Shown here piece after piece: positions 37,501-50,000 of a DNA stretch of 64,000 nucleotides. Below the pieces are notes generated by a model. That model was not told where the DNA came from, did not search any database, and was given only the letters and a program-made list of their open reading frames with translations. How positions within the stretch are numbered: the stretch's first letter is position 1; each line of letters begins with the position of its first letter. Both the position numbers and the translations under genes were made by a program. The stretch comes from Hoplostethus atlanticus. Taxonomy: Eukaryota > Chordata > Actinopteri > Trachichthyiformes > Trachichthyidae. The stretch covers positions 620,001 through 684,000 of the forward strand of contig JAXDDX010000034.1 of assembly GCA_034670405.1 (NCBI GenBank). Direction: 5' to 3'.

Positions 37501-40500
37501 AAATTTATTAAACTTGGTTTGTTTTTTGTGATTCCTTTATTTGTTTTTAAATCAAAAATTTTCATCTAGAGCTCAAGCAGTTTTGGTTTTTAAAAGAGTC
37601 TTCCTTTCCATCCCAACCTAACCCCAAATGGGCTCTACTTGGAAGGGTACCCTTTTGGCCAAAATTAAAGAAATACCCCATTAAACGGATGGGGGTTAAA
37701 ACATAAAAATATTCCTTCAAAAGTGAACAAACATAATTTGTAAAATTAAATTGCATTTAAAGATTTTTTCAAAAAATTTTTTTTATTTTTCAAAACCCTT
37801 TCATTTGGTTTTTTTCTTTTTTCAATTTTTGTTAACCAAAAGGTCGGGTTTTTTTCTATTTTTTGGGTTTTACGCAACAGTGGAAAGGGCTTTTTTACCA
37901 AACCCTTAAATACCTTGAAAAAAGGGAGTCCCGTAACTTTTTTGGAAGGATCGAATATAAAAAGGTTTAAAGTCCTCTTAAAAGTTGGGTCCGGGATAAT
38001 TCCCGGAAAAATCAAACTCACATAATTTTATTTTATAAATTTTTTCATTTGATTAAATTTAAAAAAAAAATCCAAAAAACTAATTTGTAAAGAAAAATTT
38101 TCAAATTTGTTTAAAAATTTTTTTAATTTAAACCCCCTTAATGGCCCCTTTAATTAAGAACAAACGAATTTGTTTAGTGTTTGTACCCCCTTTTTCCGTC
38201 CAACCCCAAGGGGCCCTTTATCCTGGCCCTAGGTTGTTTCTTTAAAAGCCCTTTAAAAAAAGGGTTTACGGGATTTTTTCCCCCCGAAGGAGTATTGACC
38301 TTTAAAAGTGGGGGTGATTTTCTGGGGATTTGGGTCTGTTGGGGGAAAGGGCAATGAAGGGGGAAAAATTTTTTTTCAAAATGAGGGCATGTAAAATAAA
38401 GCTTTTACCCAAGGTTATTTTTTCATTTTAAAATAAAAAAATTTAAAACATTAAAAAAATAAATATATAAATATGGGGCTTAATTTTAAAATTTTAAAAT
38501 TTTATTAAAAAAAAATTTTTATTTAAAAAAATTTTCCCCAAAAAAAAACAGTATAAAATTCATCACCCTTTTAAAACCCCCCCACTTTGCAAAAAAAAAG
38601 CCTTCCAAAAAAATTGGGGAAAATCCTTTTTTTTCAGTCCAAAAATTTTTTCCAAAAAGGGAGCTGGGGTTTGTGCCAAAATTGCCCGTATCCAAATCCA
38701 AATTTTTTATTTTGCCAATTTTTCCCTCATACAATGCTTTTTCTATTCCAAAAGGCAAAAATTAGGTTTTAACCCCCAACCTTTTGATTGGGATCATTAG
38801 GGGCCCCCGAATAGGATCCCCCAAAATTGTTGATTGTCCCCGGGGATTTTTTGTAGCAAAAGGGAATTCCCCGATTTTTCCGGGATTTTAAAATTTTTTC
38901 CCAAAATTTCAAAATTTAATTGTCGGAGCCCCGTGGCATCAAAAGGGGTTTGGCTCAAGTAATCCCAATTTCCGATAAATATCCCCTAAAATCTTGTTTT
39001 TAAGACCAATTTTTATTTTTGTGGGTTAAAAATTCCCAACAATTTTAAGGTTGGAATAAAAATTTTTTTAAAAAACCTTTTTTAATTTATGCAAAATCAA
39101 ATTTTTTCCCCAATTTGAAATTCTCTTTAAAAAACCTGTTTTGTTAAAAAAAACTCGTGAACCTTTCCCTTTTTGCAAAAAAAACAATTAGCCTTCTCAA
39201 AAAAAAAGATTTTAGTGGCTCTTTTTAGGGCCCTCACCCCGGTCGTTTCAGCATAGAGGTTTTTAGCCATGATGACTAAAATTCAAAAATTTTTTTCCTT
39301 TAAAAAAAAAGGGGGGGAAATTTATGAAATGCGGGGTTTATTTAAAATACCAAGGAAAAAAGAATGGTGGAGGGGTTTTTTAAAACTTTACTTTTAGAAA
39401 TTGCAGTTATTTCCCTTTGGGGGCCGGCCCCAAAGGAATTGTTTGCTCAAAAACTTGGAATTTTGTGCACAACTTTTGAGAAAATTAGGAATTTTCGATT
39501 TTTTCCCGCTCCATTAAAAAATGTTTTAACCAAATTAGAAAAAACCCGTTTTGGGGTGTTGCCTCAATTTGGAATGGCGTTGACCCCTTCCTTAAACCCC
39601 AGGGGAAATTGGGGCGGGTCAAAAAACTAAAAAAAAACTTGTTTTCCAACTTACAGATTCAGATTTTTAATTTGTCGGGGAAAAATCTTCCCAAAAATGG
39701 GGTTCAAAATAATTTTTTTTTAACAACTTTAAAAAAAAATTTCATCAAAATTTTTTTTAATTTTTCCATTTAAAACGAACTTTCTTTTTAAAAAAAAACT
39801 TCGAATCCCAAAAAAAATATTTTTAAATACTTTTCTACTGCAATCATTTGTAGACCACAGAAAATGTGTAAAAGCAAAAGGGCAGAGGATGAACTCACCA
39901 ACATTTCGAAGACAGATATATCCATTGGTGTCATTGCAGGACTGTTTAATCCATTTCCCAATGCCAAGGGAAGGATTGCTGTTCATCACAGCACACTGTT
40001 TCTGGAGTATAGAAAATTGAGTGGTTAGGAAAATAGCAAACTGTAACAAGATCCAAAGATCCATCTGTCTCAAAGGACAAGTTGATCTGTTTTAATGAAG
40101 AGTAATTCTCCCGTATACAATTGAAAAGAGAGAGTTTCTTGCCCTCTTTAATATTTGATGTCAGAGATGTTGTACTATAACATCACATTCGTACGAGGGA
40201 TCATGATACATTTTCTGGTTTTGGACCGATAATGCTACAGTAACATAAAATTAATTTGGATATAAATCTTTTAACAAGCAGTGTACAGAAAAAGGTCAAT
40301 CTTACATTAACTGTTTATGGAGCAACTCCAAGGTATATTCCCAGCAAACACATAAGGTAGCAGCAACGTAACCTGTTCAGACCTTCATGATTTACCAGTG
40401 TAAGATAATTATAATGAGAAGTTAGACATGACTTCTTTCCCCAGTTGACATTGGTCTGTTACAATAGACAATATTATAATTTATGGTAATATAATTAATG

Positions 40501-42802
40501 AAATCCAAATAATTCAATAATAAATACAATATTTCAAAATCTATTTTATTCAAATTCCTGCCATATTATGTTGCCATGAGTCTACCAACTGACATTGTTA
40601 CCAATTTAATTAGCCACCGATCCTGGAATTTCACTTTTGCAGTTGTCATAACATGTAAGTGGTCACGTCACTATGACAAACCTTTGGTTGTTTAGCTACA
40701 TTGTCACAACATTGTGCTGTAATTTGATTAGTTGGGGCATCAGTATGACATTACAATTTAGAGTAGTGCTCTCTGGTTTACAGCCTGAGGAGAGTTATTC
40801 ATGCAGACAAATAGTTTGGTCTGTTCTAGGTCATGAGAATAAACACATGGAGTGGTATTCCACTTTAAAATCAACATTAATATGTTACCTCATTCAATTC
40901 TTCATGAAAATATCGTGCTTGATGCATGTGCATCTACAATGGAGAATCAGAGTGTCAGAATATTTTATAAACAATACAATAAAATAAAAAAATAACAACA
41001 AAAGTATTATAAGCAATATTGCTGAATGTTTGAAGAGTAATCTGTTGTAAAAAAATGGTCTGTACATCCCAATAATCATTATTTTTGACAAATATTTAAA
41101 TTTTGAGGGAAAAGTTACAGTTTACTGTAACTGTAATAATCTTTGGTCTGTTCTAGGTCATGAGAATAAATACATGGAGTGGTATTCCACTTAAAATCAA
41201 GTTTGAACATGTTACCCAATGCAATCTTCTATATTCCGATGGCCCATCAAACATGTGGATCTACAATGGAGAATCAGAGTGTTAGAATATTTTATAAACA
41301 ATACAATAAAAGAAAAATAACAACAAACTTATTAGAAACAATATTTCTGAATGTTTGAGGAGTAATCTGTTGTAAAAATGTTCTGTACATCCCAATAATC
41401 ATTAAGTGACGAATATTTTCATTTTGAGGGAAAAGTTACACTTAACTGTAACTGTAATACAGTTTGGTCTGTTCTGGTCATGAGAATAAATACATGGAAT
41501 TTGAAATCAAGTTTGAACATGTTACCGCATCCCCTCTGTGATAGAAAGGTCCTGGACGGCGGTTGGATTTCTACAGTGGAAAAGCAAAACAGTGTCAGAA
41601 GAGTTTTTATTAACACTGTAAAAGAAAAAAATAACAAAAAACGTTTCATAAACAGCATTTTTCCATACAACACATTTTCTCATCACAATACTGAATACTT
41701 GTCCACTTACAGCATAGCCCCAGTTGGTGTATCGTCTTGGTCGCCCATCAGTCCAGAAAAATTCACCGCCTCTCAAACTATTCATACCAATCCAAAGGTC
41801 TGTCGTAGCTGCCTCAGCCATTCGAGTGATCAAAAACACTGAAAATTTAACGCATGATGTTCACACAAGGTTCACCAGAACATTCTATTTTACAGTTGTG
41901 ACGAAATGTACTAAATGTACTCGAAATACAAGTGTTATTATTAGTATTAATATTATTTGGTTTGTTCCTGGACGCTTGCAGGTGCGATGTGGAACCATTT
42001 GTCAGAGGTTCTTGGCAGAAACCCATGTATGGTTCTACCTTAAACTCTGCACAACAATGAAAAACTGAAAACATTTCCTGAATGCACATTGATTTACACT
42101 ACAGAACCAAGTAAGCATGCATTTTCCAGTGACCTATTTAAAATAATGGAGGCGGATGATGCTAATTTACCATAGCTTTGCCCTGGAAGGACTTCAGGAT
42201 AACTATTATGTATTTATCAACAGAATATTGCAGGGTTTCCCATACAATGTTAATATTTTGGCAAGTAAATTAACAGCCCACCGAGTACATTTTTGTTTTG
42301 GATTCACTTTGGGTGCAGCTGGCGATTCTCGTTGATGTAGTTTTCAAACAATCAAGATTTAATACTGCCATGCTCTGAAAGTGTGTCAGTGAACTACAAT
42401 AAACATCATTTATTTTGAAACTGCTTAAATGCATGTTGATCATTTTGCAAGATAATCATCATTACATTCACATTAGATATATGATGTGCATAAAAATTCT
42501 TTACTTGCAAAAACAAAAAGAACAAACCTTGCACACGCCTTGACAGAATAGAGACCAAATTTCCTCCCATTGCATTGCATTGCCTCCTTGCTTCACTCCA
42601 TGTATCCTTCCGGTTATTAATGATCCTGTAACACTGTAGGCAAGAAATGATATGTTGAGTTTCAACTCCTGATACATATACCAAACACAACCACCCAAAC
42701 ATTGTCTTAATGAAGTTAGCAAATCCCAATTTTAAAGAAAGAAAGATTCATAATTTCACAAAGATGTGACATCTCAGAAAAGTTGTGGATAGGGTTTTGT
42801 AC

Positions 42803-42836
<34 letters not shown>

Positions 42837-44046
42837 TGCTCAAAACACAGTGCTCTCCAAATCCAAGGCACATCTAGCCTTCCTATCCTTTTTAGCTACT
42901 TTGAAGGTTAACAGTAACCTCTGACCTTTGAGTCAAATCTTGACCAGTTGAGTGGGCAGCCACCTTTAGGAGGCACTGTGGGGGCTACAGTGGTGTTGAC
43001 GGGCGGTGAGCCACTACGTTTACAAATGGATCCGTACTCCAACCCACAATTATAATCACGCCAGAATCCTGTGGGTACAATTTGTTTTAACATCTAATCC
43101 AGGGTTAATAATTGGTTATATTTGTTGCATGCATGTATGCCAGTGAAGACCATTCTTTAGTTTACTCACCCGTATAATAAGCCATGGCGACACAATTCTC
43201 ATCGTTATTCTTAAAATCAGGTTGATTTTCGTCCCACCTTTGAAACACCATTGGCGAATCATCCATCCACCTTGATGCAAGACAGATGATAAATGACTAA
43301 TGGCAGACACAGACAGTATATGGCTGTACATAAATGTAACCTACAAGTGAGCAAGCACAGAAAATCTTTAAATAACTTTTGGAGACGTGGTTGTGTGGAG
43401 CGGTACCGGACTGTGCGCTGGAGCTGGCAGGATTCCAACTCTTCAGAGCGGATCGCAACACAAAACTATCAGGCAAAGCGAAAGGTGGAGGTATCTGTTT
43501 TCATACTAACAGTGGCTGGTGTAATGATATGACAGTGATTCAGCAGCACTGTTCTCCCAATCTGGAAACTTTATTCATAAACTGCAAACCTTTTTACTCC
43601 CCATGTGAGTTCACTTCATTCATTCTGGTCGGTGTTTATATTCTATTGCAGGCCAATGTGCTGGAGGCACAGCGCACGCTCGCTGACCAGATACTGAGTG
43701 TGCAGCGGACAAACCCAGACTCCTTAGTTATTGTCCTCGGTGACTTTAACAAGGGAAAACCCACAAACTTCCATAATTCAGACAATTTATTACATGCCCG
43801 ACCAGAGAGGAGAATATGTTGGATCACTGTTACACTACAGTAAGCAATGCTTATCGCGAAGTCCACCGCGCTGCACTGGGTCACTCTGACCACGTCATGG
43901 TCCACCTGATTCCTACATACAGGCAGAAATTAAAGCTCTCTAATCCAGTTCTGATGACATATCAAGTTTTCTACTCACCCAAATGTTCCGTCAAGATCAA
44001 CTGTCAGACCTATGTAATAAGATGCATAGCTTCTGGATATCTGTAG

Positions 44047-44078
<32 letters not shown>

Positions 44079-47000
44079 ATGACTGTGAATTATGTTTCAA
44101 TAAGCCCTAAACTTGAATGCCATGACTGTTGAGCAATGCAAGTAATGTACCATAAATGTTACTGCCTACCTGTTTCCATAAAAAGACATTTTCAGCTTCA
44201 CTGTTGATAACTACCAAGTCTCCGTGCCTCTGTTTACAGTAGTGTCGAGCATCTTCCATGGCCATTAGCCTCGAATTAACAAAATACTGATTCCCTCGCC
44301 ACTCAAGCCAGCCATCAGCAGTAACATTATAGTCTGCAAAGATTTTAGAAATATGTATAACTTATGACTTATTTGCCATCATTTCCTTCATTTGTTTTAT
44401 TATGCATTCTTTTACACTAATTATTTTTGTGTAATTATTTTTATGTCTTACACCTCATCTAAACAAAGATCAGGTGAATTGTTTAAATGCCTAAAATATA
44501 AAAGTACATCTATATATGTAATATAATGGCAAGTTACTATGGAGAGCCAAAACTGACTTAATTATAAATAAATGAATTAATGTATAAATAAATAAATAAA
44601 ATCAACTAATCAGTGTGTATATATAGAAATGAATAAAATAATGCATAAATGCACACAGTAATAAATAAATAAATAGATGAAATCTGGTATAAATGTATAT
44701 TTCTGTATTCATCTCTGTATTCAGCTCTTCCAGTTGTGCTCCCAGCTGCATCCTCCGGGAACAGGCTGGTCGCCGCTACTGGTCTCGCTTGCTCTCCACT
44801 ATATTTTGCCTGAGCGAAGAACTAGCCAAGCCAGCACAGTTGCAATCACCATGCTAGGCTAGCTAGCAACCCATGCTAGCCTAGCCTAGACCTACACACT
44901 CTGAGACTGATCAACCAATGGGAATAAGGGAAAACCATGACCAGTTCTGATGGACGCCCCCTCATAGGGAAATGCATTTATATGGAAATAAATGAAAAGA
45001 GACATTAATGAATACGGAATTAAATTCTCAGGGCAATAAATCCACAAATAAGTAAATAGGGAAATAAATATAAACATAAATTAATTAATGAGACAATAAA
45101 TAAATAGGACAAAAAAATACAGAAATATACATTAATAACAGATTTCATCTATTTATTTATTTATTACTATGTGCATTAATGCATTATTTTATTTATTTCT
45201 ATATATATATACTAATTAAATTTTATTTATTTATTTAGTTGAGTCAGTGCTGGTCCTCCATAACTTACCACTGGCAGTGTTATTTGGAGGTGGATTTGGA
45301 GTCACTCCTGTAAGGGCACAGACAAATAACAATCAATAACAACCAAAGGCAACCCATACTGACCTTATCATGAACCTCTCTTTTTGAGTTGTTGTTTTGT
45401 GTTGTCAAACATTTTTGGAAGACTACCTTTACCCTGAGCCAAACAGCAACCACAAATATAGGTAAATTGCGCTAATCTCAGATAAATGCCAGTAATGTAC
45501 ACTTTGGCAATGATAGTATATATCATATTCTGCTTCGCTCTTTGTTGTTTCTTAAATCTCTTTGGTTTGTGGTGTTCTATTTCTCTCTCACTAAACTCAG
45601 TTTTTTCCAAGTTCAGTGGCTTGTCATTCAAATTCAGGTGGGAAACTATGTAACTATGAATGTGAAGCAAGTAAGTGTTGAAAAATAGCAAGCATGCTTA
45701 GTCAACTTTGCCTGGATAAAGTTTAGAAAGAAATTACATATAAGAACATTATGCCTTGACGATTTCTTGAACCTGCCGTGACCAAACAAGACAAAGACGT
45801 GGATTCAGTCTGTACCTGCACGGATCTGACACAGCCAGTCATTGTAACTCTCACAGTGCACATCGTACCAAGACCCGATTTCATCCCGACTACTTATGTA
45901 GTATTCAGCACAAGATTCCACATTATTTTTATTGTTTGGCTCTCCCTCTTTCCAATGTTGGAAATTTAGCTATGCACAAAAACAAACAAATGTTAATCAG
46001 TTAGTAATTCATTAATTATTATTAGGCTTCGATAAACAAAGTAATAACATATGATTCAACTGTATGATGTAAAATGTAGAAAAGGTTAACTCACTGGGGA
46101 TCCATCGCTCCATACATAACCAGTGATTGGGTCAGGGGCACTCAAGCCAATCCAGGCTTTTCCATATCTACAGTGTGAAAAATCAGATGAAATAATGTAC
46201 ACAAGTATACACGCATACAATCTACAATCATCAATCATACAATATGCAGGGAAGAAGTATTAAGGAGGAATAGAAGAATACAAGCAAGGGGAAAAATATG
46301 TAACTGACTGGGAGGAAGGAGGAAAAGACAGACAGCGGAGACAGGGGACCGGAAGAATCGAAGGAAAGAAGATGAATAAAAGAAACAATGGATGTGAAAC
46401 AGTAAAGACGAGCAGATTGGAGAACAGATTGGAAAGGAAATATAGATTGATGGAATGCAGAAGTTCTTTAAGTGTAGACTCTTTTAAATTGTGTGTTGAT
46501 GGTTGTAAACACTTTGTACAGTTTGACCAACTTTAGTCATTTTGATTAAAACTCTAACAATATGCAACACCTTAATGTGTAGGCTATAGGCCTTCCCTGA
46601 GTCATGCAGGAAATTTGTTTTAAATGGCCAAAAACCATACAGTATGCCATGCTATCTGAATGCATTATTAGAATACTGAATGTATATATGTCTGTCTGTT
46701 TCATGTCTTGCACTGTTCCCTTGCACTAAATGTAAGGCACTCATGCCCCTGTACCATCTGTGCTTGTATGTTACAGCATTTGCTCACATGTCCCTGCACC
46801 AATGTAAACAATATTTAACCAGCAACCAGAAATTCCTTTACTGTGCTTAGTGTATGAAGTAATTGTTATTGTTATTGCATTTTGATTCTCATTATGCAAC
46901 ACAGCAAAAATATTCCAAAAGAGAAAATGTGTTCATTTTGCATTTCAGCATAGAAACAATTCCCAACAACTACACACACAACAACCATATTAGAGAAAAT

Positions 47001-50000
47001 TGCCTATTTTGTGTTACCTGACACTGTAATTTTGCACTTTAGTGACCCCAAGTGTCAGCTAGAGACTGTTTGATGTTTGAAAGTTTAAAGGACTTACCCA
47101 GAAATCATGTAACAAGCAGTACTTGCTTGCTGATGGTTAGGATAAAGTTTTGTCCTGACTTTATTTAAACAGGTCATACCTTGCAACTCTTTGCTCAGCA
47201 GCACTGTGAATGCTGAGCAGATCTCCTCCAATGGCCCTGCAGTATTCCCTGGCCTCATACCAGGTCTTCTCACCTGAACGTGGTCCCGTAAAGAACTGTA
47301 AAACAAAAGAAGAAGGTGCAGCCCTCATTAAGCCAGGCTGAGTTTGGTAGGGTCACTTAACTCTGTGCTCTGACCATTTAGTTTATAACCCCCAAAATAC
47401 AGCCAAATATACAGTATTGTATTAACACTGTGTGTCTGTGTGCATATATCAATATCATTGGAGACAAAATTATAATCAAGCGTTACTTTATTCAATAACC
47501 CCCAGAATACAACCACATACACAATGTTGAGTATTTACACTATATACTATGTGTGCATATAGTCTATTTTTCAATAGACTGTTTGTGCATGAGCACAAGC
47601 GTGTACACATGTATATTTTTGTAGATGATGATGTAGACCTCTATTTCTTGTAGCTTTACCTTAGCGCAGAAGCTCCTTGATCCCACAGGAGTCCAGCCCT
47701 CAACACAGCTGGGAGGGGAATGAGTTGGTGGGGCAGGAGTTATAACTGCCCCCTCGGCCAGGTGCTTGCAGATGTATTTCTCCTTATTGGTGCAGGGCAG
47801 CACATCCCACAGTCCAGCAAAAATCCCAGTTGTCATGGCAACACAGCCCTGCTGGTGACCTTGTATTGTTGAGGGAACAATTGTAAAATGTAAATTGTAA
47901 AGGCTCTGTTTATACAATATCTTATGAATGGAATTTCCAATTTCTTCATACCTGGCATTTCAGCATTCCAATGAGTAAAGCTCACTGAGTTTGTGTTGGT
48001 CCACACAAAGTCATCAATGTGTTTCTGGTTTGAGAGCCCTAGCCAGAAGTATTTCTCTGGTCTGAACCCCACCAAGCTGACAAGGAAGGCATTATCCACC
48101 CTGGAAAGGATTGTTGGTCTCATTGAATAATGTAAAATAGTGTATAGCCTACACAACACATTTCTTTTTCAAAATTATGTTTGTAAATCCCAGTAAATCC
48201 GAATGCCTTTACACTTGAGGTCTAGTAATTAATCAAAATGATTTGACGTAAAAAATAAAGGTTCTTACCCATTTGAAACATCAGCCAAGTAAGAGTCTGA
48301 GCTCTTGCATTCATCTTTGGCTTCATCAAATGTCTTTGTCTCTGGCCCTACGAAGTAGCAGTAGGAGCCATGCCTTTTCCATCCCTGGAATGTAGGAAAA
48401 CACAACACAGGTTGTGTAGACTTGTGTAGGAGGGAATAAGTTCTATTGATGTTGTTGCAATTCCTGCTTGTAGCCAATAGATCGATATAGGTCGATAAAG
48501 ATTATAGATTACTTAATGCCTATTTAAAATAGTAATTGTTTTGTCAACGGATGGGTTACAGCTCATAGATGTAGAATATTAACCTCAATATATCATTCTC
48601 AAATTTATTCTGATAGCACAGTATAATGGGAGCACCACCGAGATAATTGGTTAATTCTATGTGTTGCTTTCTGTGTTTCCCCGGATATTAATTTCTTGTG
48701 ATTTTCTTGTGCAGGATTAATTTACGGCACAAAGGAGGTGAATTGTGAATTTTTTTTTTTTTTAGATGGTGGAACACAAGTTTGTAGCTCCATATAAGAC
48801 ACCTGACTGCTTTGTAATCGAAAGTAATTTCACTCACAGGTTTGCAGCCTACATTCAGCTCCACCTCATCTCCAGAAGGTTTGGAGGCACTCATCTTCAT
48901 ACAGATAAAGCCATGTTTCTCCTCACACAGTCCATCAGCCCAGTTCCCTTTCTGCAAGAGAAAAGTAAATAAAATGCTTGTATATGTGAAGATTGGATAT
49001 ACTGGCTGGACATGGCGGCTGTAGAGCGGGTCATCCTCTAGTCGTAAGATCAGAGGTTCGATCCCCGGCTCTACCAGTCCACATGTCAAAGTGTCCTTGG
49101 GCAAGACACTGAACCCCAAACTGCTCCCGATGGTCAAGCCAGCGCCTTGCATGGTAGCTCACTGCCATCGGTGTGTGAATGGGTGAATGAAAGGCATATA
49201 CTGTAAAGCGCTTTGGATAAAAATGCTATATAAAAAACGGGCGGGGTTGGAGCTGGTTTTTTTCTGTATTCATCCTCATCCTGCAAAAACTCGGTGAGTA
49301 CCATTTTATTTTGTTTGTAAAGTCCTGCAAAAAGCATCAGTGACGTTTCCAGGACTTTATGTATTAGATATATAATCTAGTAATCTACTATAATATGGAC
49401 TGGACTGCCCTTTTACCGTGATATCAGTGAGTAACGCTAAACTTGTTTTCATTTGTACATAGCTATTTCTATCTATAAGCCCTGAGCCCAAGATATTTTT
49501 AGTTAGTTAGTTATAAATTAGTTTATTTCTGTCTGTTAGTTGTTACTTGTGATGTTTTGGATCGTGTTGGCTAAAGTTAAACTTGCTTTCTGGGAGTGAA
49601 TTTGCATTGCAGTGATGAAGCATGATGATATGCTGTATTGTGTAGCTAACTAATTTAACTGTCAGTGTAAATCACAATTATCGTATTACTGTATATTGGG
49701 CACAAGCCAGTCTAACACCCATTAAGACCATGACATCTCGATGAGAACCAACTTTTTTCGCACCATCTCTAAGCATACACTATCGTTTTCAGGCGCTTTA
49801 TAGGAATAAATCCAGAGAGGGGCACCAAGGCTGGACGGGGCAAAGTGCTGTCAAAGAGAACTGGTAAAGTCGCCCATAAGAAAACAACGACAGTCAATCC
49901 TCATGAAGAAACTGATGGACTTTGAGTGGGACTTCATAGAAGCCAGTGAGCTCACTCCCTCACTCACCTTTATCACTACACCAGCTTCTCTCCCCCTCTC

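Noticed and set aside
43379-43843. 154-codon plus-strand open frame, at first sight a host gene
   Set aside because: Endonuclease words of a LINE (GGGICF, NSGWC, GDFN) identify it as a transposon fragment.
49010-49075. tRNA-like sequence with A and B boxes
   Set aside because: The acceptor stem does not pair and a SINE body follows directly; it is a SINE head, not a tRNA gene.
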